From positions 372,001-436,000 of the forward strand of contig NZ_BMRC01000003.1 of the NCBI RefSeq assembly GCF_014648435.1: a DNA stretch of 64,000 nucleotides. The letters run 5' to 3'. Shown piece by piece: positions 42,265 to 50,809 of this stretch. This DNA comes from Nonomuraea spiralis (lineage in GTDB: Bacteria > Actinomycetota > Actinomycetes > Streptosporangiales > Streptosporangiaceae). Under the pieces are notes generated by a model, which worked only from the letters and a program-made list of their open reading frames with translations, searched no databases and was not told where the DNA came from. Both the position numbers and the translations under genes were made by a program. Numbering within the stretch: position 1 is the first letter of the stretch; every line of letters starts with the position of its first letter.

Positions 42265-43877
42265 CCGTCGTCCATCGTGCAGATGGTCAGGGACACGCTC
42301 TTGGTCGTGGCGCTGGGCGCGGTGACCTGGAGGGTGACGGTGTGGCGGCCGGCCTTCAGCATGTACTGGCCTGCGGTGATGTAGGCGCTGTAGTCGTCCT
42401 CGGAGACCCAGGACCTGCTGCGCTCGACGCTCTTGCCGTCGATCAGCCAGGCGTAGGAGACCCAGATCTCGCGTTTGGTGGATTCCACGCGGCCCTGGAA
42501 GTGCAAGGGGGGCATGTAGCAGCCGCTTCCGGCGGACTGCCCGGGGCCGCCGGACAGGGTGATCTCCCCGACGCTGGCCCTGGCGGCGGTGACCGGCTTC
42601 TTGGTGGTGCGGGTGGGGGTGGGGGTCGGACGTGTCGTGGTGCGGGTGACGGTGGGGCGGGGGGTGGGTGACTCCGCGGGGCGGCGGGTGGTGGGCCTGG
42701 AGGTCGCTTTCCTGGTGATGGTGGGCTTCGGGGTGCTTCTCCGCTGCGACTTCCTTGCGGTGGGAGTGGAGGGGGGAGACGTCGGGGTGGCGGAGGGGGC
42801 CGTGAGCGCGGACAAGCCGGGGAGGCGCGACCAGGGGGCGAGCCAGACGACCCCGCCCACGAGCGCCGCGGCCACGACCACCGACAACCCCGCGGCCAGC
42901 GGCACCACACTCCGCCTGCGCCCACGACGCCGTCCCCCCGAACCGGGGAACGGCGGCGGCCCCTGCCCCACAGCGCCGGGCGGACCGGGTCTCGGCGGCG
43001 GCCCCTGTCCCATGGCTCCGGCCGGACCGGCGCCCGGTGGTGCGGGGTGTCCCGGTCCCTGGGACTGGAAGGGGGAGGGGTGGGACGGGGTGGGGGCGTC
43101 GCCGCTGAGGAGGCGGAGGAGGACGTCGCGCATCGTCGGACGGGCCGCCGGGTCCTTGGCCAGGCAGTCGTACACGATCGAGCGCAGCGGCCGGGGCAGG
43201 TCGCCGAGCAGCGGCTCGTTGTTCAGGATCCGGTTGATGATCGCGGGCAGCGTGTCCTGGCCGAACGGCGGCGTCCCGGTGCCCGCCCAGACCACGACCG
43301 CGGCCCACGCGAACACGTCCGCCGGCGGCCCGACCACCTGTCCCGCGAGCTGTTCGGGCGCCATGTACGCGGGCGTCCCCACGATGCCGCTCGTCACGGT
43401 GGCGGAGGCGTCCGCGGCACGGGCGATGCCGAAGTCGATCACCCGCGGCCCGCCGGGGCCGAGCAGCACGTTGGCGGGCTTGAAGTCCCGGTGCACGACG
43501 CCCGCCTGGTGGATGGCGGCCAGCGCCGTGGCCGTGGCGACGGCGAGCCGTTGCAGGTCGGCCCCCGTATGGCGCCCCGCCTGCTGCAACGAAGGGCCCT
43601 CGACGTACTCGGTCACGATGTACGGCTGAGGCCCCAGGGACGCGTCCAGCACCTGCGCGATGCAGAACGGCTCCACCCGCCGCGCCGCCTCGATCTCCTT
43701 GGCGAACCGCTCGTCCGGCCCGGCGCCGTGGCGCAGCACCTTGACCGCCACCGTCCGCCCGTCGGGCGCCCGCCCGAGGTACACGGTCCCCTGGCCACCC
43801 GCGCCCAGCAGCCCGAGCAGCCGGTACGCCCCCACGGCCGCCGGATCACCCTCCCGCAGCGGTTCGACGTGCGCCAT
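42261..43877 (-). CDS. Membrane Ser/Thr protein kinase, first of a tandem pair
   Basis: A 538-residue kinase, closely similar to its downstream neighbour over the kinase domain: GAGGQGTVY, Lys46 in VAVKVL, HRDFKPAN (129-136), DFG (148-150) and GTPAYMAPEQ. A Pro-rich linker, a transmembrane helix (about 320-342), a Thr/Pro/Arg-rich stalk and an ectodomain with two Cys (GSGCYMPPLHF...LTICTMD) follow. The ectodomain sequence differs strongly from the neighbour's but ends with the same xIC pattern. The promoter region (43878-43947) is unusually AT-rich. The tandem copies probably arose by duplication. Confidence 0.92.
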   Translation of the reverse strand: MAHVEPLREGDPAAVGAYRLLGLLGAGGQGTVYLGRAPDGRTVAVKVLRHGAGPDERFAKEIEAARRVEPFCIAQVLDASLGPQPYIVTEYVEGPSLQQAGRHTGADLQRLAVATATALAAIHQAGVVHRDFKPANVLLGPGGPRVIDFGIARAADASATVTSGIVGTPAYMAPEQLAGQVVGPPADVFAWAAVVVWAGTGTPPFGQDTLPAIINRILNNEPLLGDLPRPLRSIVYDCLAKDPAARPTMRDVLLRLLSGDAPTPSHPSPFQSQGPGHPAPPGAGPAGAMGQGPPPRPGPPGAVGQGPPPFPGSGGRRRGRRRSVVPLAAGLSVVVAAALVGGVVWLAPWSRLPGLSALTAPSATPTSPPSTPTARKSQRRSTPKPTITRKATSRPTTRRPAESPTPRPTVTRTTTRPTPTPTRTTKKPVTAARASVGEITLSGGPGQSAGSGCYMPPLHFQGRVESTKREIWVSYAWLIDGKSVERSRSWVSEDDYSAYITAGQYMLKAGRHTVTLQVTAPSATTKSVSLTICTMDDG

Positions 43878-43947
43878 GAGAGAAGTGACTCCTGATACTG
43901 AAATGAACGAAGTTACTTACGATAGCGACCAATATCAGGATTTGTAG

Positions 43948-45147
43948 TCAAGTTGCGCGAGCAGCCGGCAGCGTCGCCGTAACGATCAGCCCACCGCCCT
44001 CGCGGGGCCGGGCCGTCACGTCCCCTCCGTGCGCGACGGCCACCGAGCGCACGATCGACAGCCCGAGCCCTGCGCTCATCGCCGTCACCACCCGTTCGGC
44101 CCCGTGCCGGTGGAACGGCTTGAACAGCAGCGGCACGTCGTACGGCGGCACGCTCGGCCCGCTGTTGCCCACCTCCACCTCGACCAGCCCGCCGGGAACC
44201 GTACGGCTCGACACCCGCACCCAGCCGGTGCCGTCGTCGAGGTTGTGCCGGACGCCGTTCTCCACCAGGTTGTGCACCAGCCGTTCGAGCAGCAGCGCGT
44301 CGCCCACGGTCGGCGCGGGACCGGCGTCCTCCTTCACCACGACCCTCGCCTCCTCGGCGTCACGCGCGGTCTGGGCGACCACGTGGGTGACGACGTCGGC
44401 GAGGTCCACCGGGGAACGGTCGGCGATCTCCTGCTCGGAGCGGGCCAGCAGCAGCAGCCCCGAGATGAGCCGTTCGTGGCGGGCGTTGATCTGCAACAGG
44501 TTCTCGCCCAGCTCCTTGACGTCGTCGGAGGCGGTACGCCGGTGCATGGCCAGCTCCACCAGCGCCCGGTTGAGCGTCAGGGGCGTGCGCAACTCGTGCG
44601 AGGCGTTGGCGACGAACCTGCGTTGGCCGTCGAAGGAGTGGTCGAGCCGTTCCACCATCGTGTCGAACGTGTCGGCCAGCGTCTTGACCTCGTCCGGGGG
44701 GCCGTTGAGCGCGATCCGCTCGTGCAGGCCGCGTTCGGCCATCGGGGCGGCGGCGATCCGGCGCGCGGTCTCGGTCACCAGGTGCAGCGGGGCCAGTACG
44801 CGTCCGGCCACCACCCAGCCCAGCCCGACGGCGATCCCGCACACGACGGTGAGGGCGATCGCGCCCTGGGTGAGCAGCGAGGTCACGGCGGCCTCGCGCA
44901 CCCCCTCCTCCTGCTGCCGCATCCACTTGACGGCGGCGGAGCCGATCAGCTCGACGCCGTCCTGCTTGAGGAAGATCACGTTCTTGCGGGTGCCGTCACT
45001 GGTCATGAACCGGTTCTCGAACGACTGCGTGAGCTGCTGGTTGAACAGCAGGTACGTGACGCCCAGCAGGGTCAGCCCCGCCACCAGGAAGAGCGCGCCG
45101 TACACGAGCGTGAGGCGCAGCCTCAGGGTGGGGTGCGGCAGTCTCAT
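43948..45147 (-). CDS. Sensor histidine kinase
   Basis: A 399-residue HisKA-type kinase. Two transmembrane helices (about 10-33 and 93-116) enclose a short extracytoplasmic loop of about 60 residues, then a HAMP domain (about 115-170), the phosphoacceptor His184 in FVANASHELRTPL, and the HATPase domain with NLVENGVRHN (N box), SNSGPSV and GLGLSIVRSVAVAHGG (G box). ATG 45147 overlaps the response regulator stop. It is divergent from the lipoprotein-exporter operon, which it probably controls. Confidence 0.93.
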   Translation of the reverse strand: MRLPHPTLRLRLTLVYGALFLVAGLTLLGVTYLLFNQQLTQSFENRFMTSDGTRKNVIFLKQDGVELIGSAAVKWMRQQEEGVREAAVTSLLTQGAIALTVVCGIAVGLGWVVAGRVLAPLHLVTETARRIAAAPMAERGLHERIALNGPPDEVKTLADTFDTMVERLDHSFDGQRRFVANASHELRTPLTLNRALVELAMHRRTASDDVKELGENLLQINARHERLISGLLLLARSEQEIADRSPVDLADVVTHVVAQTARDAEEARVVVKEDAGPAPTVGDALLLERLVHNLVENGVRHNLDDGTGWVRVSSRTVPGGLVEVEVGNSGPSVPPYDVPLLFKPFHRHGAERVVTAMSAGLGLSIVRSVAVAHGGDVTARPREGGGLIVTATLPAARAT

Positions 45148-45800
45148 GGGATGCGGTACCCCACTCCCGGCACGGTCTCCACCACCGGCGGGTCGGCGAG
45201 CTTGCGGCGCAGCTTGAGTATCGTCAGCCGCACCACGCCGGTGAACGGGTCGGCGTGCTCGTCCCACGCCTTCTCCAGCAGTTGCTCGGCCGAGACGACC
45301 GTGCCGCCGGCCCGCATCAGTTCGGTCAGCACGGCGAACTCCTTCTTCGACAGCGGGACGAACCGCCCGTTCCGGAACACCTCCCTGCGTGCCGGGTCCA
45401 GCGTGATCCCGGCCCGGCGCAACACCGGCGGCGCGGCGGGCCGCGAGCGCCGCCCGAGCGCCAGGACGCGCGCCGCCAGCTCGGGGAGGGCGAACGGCTT
45501 GGTCAGGTAGTCGTCGGCGCCCATGGACAGCCCGCTCACCCGGTCGTCGAGCTGGGCGGCGGCCGTCAGCATCAGCACCCGCGCGTCGGACTCGGAGGCG
45601 ACCAGCTCCCTGCACACGTCGTCGCCGTGCACGCGCGGCAGGTCGCGGTCCAGGACGACCACGTCGTAGTCGTTGACCGCGATCCGCTCCAGCGCCGCCT
45701 CGCCGTCGTGGGCGAGATCGACCGCGTGGGTCTCCTCGCGTAACCACTCGGCGATCGCGCCGGCGAGCATGCGCTCGTCCTCCACCACCAGCACCCGCAT
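45144..45800 (-). CDS. OmpR/PhoB-family response regulator
   Basis: A 218-residue regulator. The receiver domain has the acidic pair VVEDE (5-9), phosphoacceptor Asp51 in VVLDRDLP and Lys in DYLTKPFA. A winged-helix DNA-binding domain follows (about 125-218) with FVPLSKKEFAVLTELMRAGGTVVSAEQLLEKAWDEHADPFTGVVRLTILKLRRKL, the OmpR type. GGAGG precedes ATG 45800. It is coupled to the histidine kinase by an ATGA overlap. The divergent exporter operon (45937-49659) is the likely target. Confidence 0.94.
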   Translation of the reverse strand: MRVLVVEDERMLAGAIAEWLREETHAVDLAHDGEAALERIAVNDYDVVVLDRDLPRVHGDDVCRELVASESDARVLMLTAAAQLDDRVSGLSMGADDYLTKPFALPELAARVLALGRRSRPAAPPVLRRAGITLDPARREVFRNGRFVPLSKKEFAVLTELMRAGGTVVSAEQLLEKAWDEHADPFTGVVRLTILKLRRKLADPPVVETVPGVGYRIP

Positions 45801-45936
45801 TCCGTACCTCCGGCTCGATTCTCGCGTGGGCGGCATTTGATCCGGATAAGCCCGGGATGGAAACGCCGGGGAAACACGGTCGCGTATTGCATCTCCCCTC
45901 GTAACGCCAATCGGCTTCCGGTGAAGGAGAGCATTC

Positions 45937-46452
45937 ATGCGAGGACGACCCCTCATGGCGCTGGCCGCGGCCGCGCTGTTCCTGACGGCGTGCGGCGGCC
46001 AGCAGGGCGGATCGGACGTGGCGTCGGTGTCCGGCACCGGCGCCAAGCCCGCGGCCAGCGCCCCGGCCACGGCAGACCGCGGCGAACAGGCCATCAAGTA
46101 CACCACCTGCCTGCGCGAGCAGGGCGTGGACGTCCCCGACCCCGGTCCGGACGGCCGGATCCAGATGAAGTTCGACAAGAGCTCCGGCAGCCCGGAGAAG
46201 ATCCAGAAGGCCATGGACGCCTGCAAGGAGTTCCAGCCCGCCGGGATGACGTCGGGCAAGGGCAACGATCCCAAGACGGCCGAGGCCATGCGCAAGCAGG
46301 CCCAGTGCATGCGCGACAACGGCGTGGAGGCGTTCCCCGACCCCGAGGGCGGCATGGTGCGCATCACGCGCGAGGTCGGCGAGGACCCCGACTTCAAGTC
46401 CGCGCAAGAGAAGTGCCGGATGAACATCGGCGGGGGACAGGGAGGCTCTTGA
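45937..46452 (+). CDS. Lipoprotein with duplicated Cys motif, first gene of exporter operon
   Basis: A 171-residue lipoprotein. The lipobox is LTAC (16-19), so Cys19 is lipidated. Two similar stretches follow: CLREQGVDVPDP and CMRDNGVEAFPDP, each in a Cys-aligned helix-turn unit, suggesting an internal duplication. Four Cys remain after the lipid Cys, as two pairs. No known enzyme motif. It heads an operon with an adaptor (one-base overlap), an ABC ATPase and a permease, and is divergent from the two-component system. Confidence 0.85.
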   Translation: MRGRPLMALAAAALFLTACGGQQGGSDVASVSGTGAKPAASAPATADRGEQAIKYTTCLREQGVDVPDPGPDGRIQMKFDKSSGSPEKIQKAMDACKEFQPAGMTSGKGNDPKTAEAMRKQAQCMRDNGVEAFPDPEGGMVRITREVGEDPDFKSAQEKCRMNIGGGQGGS

Positions 46453-47585
46453 TGGGGACGGCCACCATCGACGGCCAGGCCGGCCCGGAGGCCCCTCCGC
46501 CCCGCCCGGGCCGCCGCCGCCGCGGCGGGCGGACGATCATCGCCCTTCTCGGGGTGGCCGCGGTCGCGGGGGCGGCGGTCCTGGCGATCAATCCCGGCGG
46601 CCTGCTGGACGGCGGCGCCACCCCGGCCACGTCGGCCGCCGCGCTGCCCCCGGCCAGCACCCCGGTCGTCCGGCAGACGCTGAACGACACCAGGGACGCC
46701 GACGGCGAGCTCGGCTACGGCCCGGTCACCACGGCCGTGGCCAGGAAACCCGGCACGATCACCTGGCTCCCGGACAGCGGTGACCAGATCAGCCGCGGCC
46801 GGTCCCTGTACCGCCTGGACAACAAACCGGTCATGCTCCTGTACGGCACCACCCCCGCCTACCGCGACCTGCGGATCGGCACCAAGGGCAAGGACGTCGA
46901 GAACCTGGAACGCAACCTGCGCAAACTCGGCTACGACGGCTTCACGGTGGACGACGAGTACACCTACGACACCGCCCAGGCGGTCAGGGAGTGGCAGGAC
47001 GACCGCGGCCTCGACGAGACCGGCGAGGTGGAGCTGGGCCGGGTCGTCTTCGCCCCTGGCAAGGTACGGGTGGAGAGCATGGAGGCCGAGAAGGGGCAGC
47101 CCACGGCCCCCGGGCAGAAGGTCCTCACGTACACGGGCACGAAGAAGGTCGTCACGGCCAAGCTGGCGGCTGAGGACCAGCGGATGGCCAAGAAGGGCAC
47201 CAAGGTCTCGGTCACCATGCCCGACGGCAAGAACGTGACCGGCCGGATCACCGAGGTGGCCACGATCATCGAGCCGGGCGAGGGCCAGAACGCCGACCCG
47301 GAGACCCGCCTGGAGGTGCTGGTCTCGCTGGGGACGGCCAAGGCCGCGAAGGGGCTGGACAAGGCGGCGGTGAAGGTGACGTTCACCGCCGACAGGCGGA
47401 AGGGCGTGCTGACCGTGCCGGTGTCGGCGCTCGTGGCGCTGCAGGAGGGCGGGTACGGCGTGGAAGTGGTCGAGGACGGCGGATCGCGATACCTCGCCGT
47501 CAAGACGGGATTGTTCGCCGGCGGCCGGGTCGAGGTCTCCGGCGACGGGCTCACCGAGGGCATGACCGTGGGAATCCCGAAATGA
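46452..47585 (+). CDS. Peptidoglycan-binding, membrane-fusion-type adaptor protein
   Basis: A 377-residue single-pass protein. A basic N-terminus precedes a membrane helix (about 27-46). The exported part has a biotinyl-lipoyl-like half (GTITWLPDSGDQISRGRSLYRLDNKPVMLLYG), then a peptidoglycan-binding helix motif (GKDVENLERNLRKLGYDGFTVDDEYTYDTAQAVREWQDDRGL), then a beta-barrel domain ending GVLTVPVSALVALQEGGYGVEVVE. This is the periplasmic-adaptor layout seen with MacB-type transporters in actinobacteria. The stop overlaps the ATPase start by 4 bases. Confidence 0.9.
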   Translation: MGTATIDGQAGPEAPPPRPGRRRRGGRTIIALLGVAAVAGAAVLAINPGGLLDGGATPATSAAALPPASTPVVRQTLNDTRDADGELGYGPVTTAVARKPGTITWLPDSGDQISRGRSLYRLDNKPVMLLYGTTPAYRDLRIGTKGKDVENLERNLRKLGYDGFTVDDEYTYDTAQAVREWQDDRGLDETGEVELGRVVFAPGKVRVESMEAEKGQPTAPGQKVLTYTGTKKVVTAKLAAEDQRMAKKGTKVSVTMPDGKNVTGRITEVATIIEPGEGQNADPETRLEVLVSLGTAKAAKGLDKAAVKVTFTADRRKGVLTVPVSALVALQEGGYGVEVVEDGGSRYLAVKTGLFAGGRVEVSGDGLTEGMTVGIPK

Positions 47586-48445
47586 CCCACCCCGCGACCG
47601 CCCGTACGACCGCGGCACCCCGTGCGGCGTACGCCATGATCTCGTTGACCGGGGTGTCGAGGACCTATCCCGGCGGTGTGGCCGCGCTGGACTCGGTGTC
47701 GCTGGAGATCGGGCACGGTGAACTCGTCGCCATCGTCGGCCCGTCGGGCTCGGGCAAGTCCACGATGCTCAACCTCGTCGGCACCCTCGACCGCCCCTCC
47801 GCCGGCCGCATCGAGATCGACGGGTACGACGTGTCCAAACTGTCGGACAACCAGCTCTCGGCGCTCCGCGCGACCACGATCGGCTTCGTCTTCCAGCACT
47901 TCCACCTGGCCGCCAGGGTCACCGCGCTGGACAACGTGGCCGACGGCCTGATCTACACCGGCCTGCCGCAGTCCGAACGGCGCCGGCGGGCCGAGGCGGC
48001 GCTGCGCCGCGTGGGCCTTGGGCACCGGACCTACCACGAGCCGCACGAGTTGTCCGGCGGCGAGCGGCAGCGCGTGGCCATCGCCAGGGCGGTGGCCGGC
48101 GACCCGCCGCTGCTGCTGGCCGACGAGCCCACCGGCGCCCTGGACTCGGTCTCGGGAAACGGCGTGATGGACCTGCTGCACGAGCTGAACGCGAGCGGCA
48201 CCACCATCGTGATCATCACCCACGACCGCGAGATCGCCGCCGGCCTGCCCCGCCAGGTGGGCATGCGCGACGGCCGCATCGTCTCCGACTCCGCCGCGAA
48301 CCACCCGGAGACCGGCGAAGGCCACGGTTCCGGCGAGGTCCGCGATCCCGGCGAAGAGCGTGGTTCCGGCGAAGAGCGCGATCCCGGCGAAGGCCGCGGT
48401 TCGGGGTCGTCTGTGCGGGAGCCCGTCGAATCCGAGGTGGCGTGA
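47582..48445 (+). CDS. MacB-type ABC transporter ATPase with repetitive tail
   Basis: A 287-residue ATPase: Walker A GPSGSGKST (53-61), Q-loop region with FVFQHFHLAARVTALDNVADGL, signature ELSGGERQR, Walker B LLLADEPTGALD and H-loop TIVIITHD. This is the MacB/LolD class that drives mechanotransmission rather than transport through the membrane. The last 45 residues are a low-complexity Gly/Glu/Arg/Ser tail made of repeats such as GSGEERDPGE, encoded by an 18-base tandem repeat (about 48316-48410). It overlaps the permease start by one base. Confidence 0.93.
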   Translation: MTHPATARTTAAPRAAYAMISLTGVSRTYPGGVAALDSVSLEIGHGELVAIVGPSGSGKSTMLNLVGTLDRPSAGRIEIDGYDVSKLSDNQLSALRATTIGFVFQHFHLAARVTALDNVADGLIYTGLPQSERRRRAEAALRRVGLGHRTYHEPHELSGGERQRVAIARAVAGDPPLLLADEPTGALDSVSGNGVMDLLHELNASGTTIVIITHDREIAAGLPRQVGMRDGRIVSDSAANHPETGEGHGSGEVRDPGEERGSGEERDPGEGRGSGSSVREPVESEVA

Positions 48446-49659
48446 TGGCCACGCTGGAGCGGCCCCGGCTCTCCCCGGCCAGGATGCGGCCGCGCGACGT
48501 GATGCGCGTGGGCGCGGTCGGCCTGCGTACCCGCCCGCTGCGGGCGTTCCTGTCCGCGCTCGGCATCGCGATCGGCATCGCCGCGATGATCGGCGTGGTC
48601 GGGATCTCATCCTCCTCCAGCGCCGAACTGGACCGTACGCTGTCCGCGCTGGGCACGAACCTGCTCACCGTCTCCTCCGGCACCACGCTCATGGGCGAGG
48701 CGGCCCAGATGCCCATGGACGCCGAGGCGATGATCGAGCGCATAGGCCCGGTGGAGTCGGTCTCGTCCACCGGGAGCGTGGCCGCGGCCAAGGTCTACCG
48801 GAGCGAGGAGATCCCCGAGCCCCAGACCAACGGGCTCATCACGATCGCCGCCCGCCTCGACCTGCTGCCGACCGTGGGCGCGACCGTCCGCCGCGGCACC
48901 TGGCTGAACGCGGCCACCGAGCGTTACCCGGCCGTCGTGCTCGGCTCGGCCGCCGCACAGCGGCTCGGCATCGGCACGGTCACCCCCGACACGCAGGTGG
49001 TGGTCGGCGGCGTCCGGTTCACGGTGGTCGGCGTGCTCGACCCGGTGCCCCTGGCCGAGGAGCTGAACAGCGCGGCTCTGGTCGGATGGCCGGTCGCGGA
49101 GTCCAGGCTGGACTTCGACGGGCATCCGACCACGCTCTACACCCGTTCGCAGGAGGCCAGGCTGGAGGCCGTGCGCTCGGTGCTGGCCGGCACGGCCAAC
49201 CCCGAGGCGCCCAACGAGATGAACGTCTCCCGCCCGTCCGACGCGCTGGCCGCCAAGCAGGCGACCGGTCAGGCGTTCGCCGGGCTGCTGCTCGGCGTGG
49301 GCGCGGTCGCCCTGCTCGTGGGCGGCGTGGGCGTGGCCAACACGATGGTCATCTCGGTGCTGGAACGCCGTGCGGAGATCGGCCTGCGCCGCTCGCTCGG
49401 CGCCACCCGCGGCCAGATCCGCACCCAGTTCCTCGCCGAGTCGCTGCTGCTGTCCGCGCTGGGCGGCGCGGGCGGGATCCTCCTGGGGGCCGGCGTCACC
49501 GTCGGTTACGCCTTCTCCCGCGAGTGGCCGGCCGTGGTGCCCGGGTGGGCGACGGTCGGCGGCCTGGTCGCCACGTTGGTCATCGGCGCGGTCGCGGGGC
49601 TCTACCCGGCCGTACGCGCCTCGCGGTTGTCGCCGACGGAGGCACTGTCCGCCCCCTGA
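48445..49659 (+). CDS. MacB/FtsX-type ABC transporter permease
   Basis: A 404-residue permease. The N-terminal helix (RTRPLRAFLSALGIAIGIAAMIGVVGISSS) is followed by a large extracytoplasmic MacB-core domain (about 50-275) and three C-terminal helices with GVGVANTMVISVLERRAEIGLRRSLGATRGQIRTQFLAESLLLSALGG, the FtsX signature. With the ATPase and adaptor it should form a tripartite-like exporter of peptides, lipids or antibiotics. The stop/start overlap makes GTG 48442 equally possible. Confidence 0.93.
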   Translation: MATLERPRLSPARMRPRDVMRVGAVGLRTRPLRAFLSALGIAIGIAAMIGVVGISSSSSAELDRTLSALGTNLLTVSSGTTLMGEAAQMPMDAEAMIERIGPVESVSSTGSVAAAKVYRSEEIPEPQTNGLITIAARLDLLPTVGATVRRGTWLNAATERYPAVVLGSAAAQRLGIGTVTPDTQVVVGGVRFTVVGVLDPVPLAEELNSAALVGWPVAESRLDFDGHPTTLYTRSQEARLEAVRSVLAGTANPEAPNEMNVSRPSDALAAKQATGQAFAGLLLGVGAVALLVGGVGVANTMVISVLERRAEIGLRRSLGATRGQIRTQFLAESLLLSALGGAGGILLGAGVTVGYAFSREWPAVVPGWATVGGLVATLVIGAVAGLYPAVRASRLSPTEALSAP

Positions 49660-49684
49660 GCCCTCTGAGTCTCCCGAGCGCGGT

Positions 49685-50149
49685 TCAGGGGGCGGTGCTC
49701 TCGTTCGCCGGGGTGTAGCAGGTCGTCCTGCCGACGATCCTGACGTTCGGCCCGTCGAGGACGGTGAGCTCGAACGTCAGGTTCGTCTCGGGGTTGCGCA
49801 CGATGGACACGCCCGTGCTCTCGTCACGCAGGTCCAGGTCGTCCACGATCTGGTCGTAGCCCATGTCCTGGAGGGTGAGCAGCAGCCCGTCGGGGGCGTC
49901 GGCGGCCTCGCCCTCGGCCTGGACCAGCCGGCGCACCTGGCCGGGCAGGCACGAGCGGTCCTCGGTCTCGTCGGAACGATGGGCCGGCGACACGGTCAGC
50001 GTGGAGGCGGCGAGCAGGGCGTCGGTGTCGGCGGTGAGCCGCCTGGCCGCCTCCTCGAAGGAGGGCTGCCCGGCGGAGGTACAGGCTGCCGCGACCCCGA
50101 CGCAGAAAAGCACCGCGGAAATCACGACCGAGCGACCAGCCAGGCGCAC
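49685..50149 (-). CDS. Small lipoprotein of unknown function
   Basis: A 154-residue lipoprotein with signal sequence and lipobox VAAAC (19-23; Cys23). The rest is soluble, with one Cys in SCLPGQV and one in TTCYTP. It is convergent with the exporter permease, 25 bases apart. I recognise no family. Confidence 0.78.
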   Translation of the reverse strand: MRLAGRSVVISAVLFCVGVAAACTSAGQPSFEEAARRLTADTDALLAASTLTVSPAHRSDETEDRSCLPGQVRRLVQAEGEAADAPDGLLLTLQDMGYDQIVDDLDLRDESTGVSIVRNPETNLTFELTVLDGPNVRIVGRTTCYTPANESTAP

Positions 50150-50239
50150 GATCGGACTTTATCGGAGATCAATTCCGATTGCAGCTCGTATAAACACAAG
50201 ATTAAGGATCGATGTCGAAGGGCGCCCGGCCGCGCATTC

Positions 50240-50809
50240 TCATGAGGGCCTGCCATTCAGCTCGTCCAGCTTGCGTTCGATGCGTTCCAGGCGCGCTCGC
50301 AGCTCGTCCACGTCGCCGCGTTCGGCCTCCACCTCTTCGGCGCGCAGGCGGACCAGGAGCGCGCCGCCGGGCTCCAGGCGTACGAGGTCGGTGTCGGACA
50401 CGCTGTCGGCCCCTCTGAGCTGGAGCATGACGTCGAGGTCGGCCTGCCGTACGCCCGTCCGGCGCAGCGCGGAGGGGATGAAGTGCCCGTCGCGGGCCAG
50501 GACCACCGGGTCGCCCTCGACCATCCGGCCGATCGAGGGCACGGCCGCAGCCAGCCGTACCACGACCGAGTTGACCGCCACCAGCATCACCACGCCCACC
50601 ACGCCGCCGATCAGCGAGTTGTCCGGGCCGATGATCGCGTTCTGCACGACGTTGCTCATCAGCAGCATGACGACGAAGTCGAAGTTGTTGAGCTGGGCGA
50701 TGCCGCGTTTGCCCATGATGCGGATCAGCGCGGCGATCGTCAGGTAGACCACGATCGTCCTGACGGCTTTGTCGGCGAACGAGACCCCCAGGGCGAACAG
50801 GTCGCTCAC
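50240..50809 (-). CDS. DUF421 (YetF-like) membrane protein
   Basis: A 189-residue protein. Three hydrophobic helices (about 4-26, 38-58 and 63-85) with MGKRGIAQLNNFDFVVMLLMSNVVQNAIIGPDNSLIGGVVGV precede a soluble domain with VVLARDGHFIPSALRRTGVRQADLDVMLQLRG, the DUF421 pattern. A Glu/Arg-rich C-terminal coiled coil (VDELRARLERIERKLDELN) ends it. The frame is open upstream, but GTG 50809 overlaps the preceding gene's stop (GTGA) and matches the family start. The family's function is unknown, though spore-germination and membrane-stress roles are reported for some relatives. Confidence 0.85.
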   Translation of the reverse strand: MSDLFALGVSFADKAVRTIVVYLTIAALIRIMGKRGIAQLNNFDFVVMLLMSNVVQNAIIGPDNSLIGGVVGVVMLVAVNSVVVRLAAAVPSIGRMVEGDPVVLARDGHFIPSALRRTGVRQADLDVMLQLRGADSVSDTDLVRLEPGGALLVRLRAEEVEAERGDVDELRARLERIERKLDELNGRPS

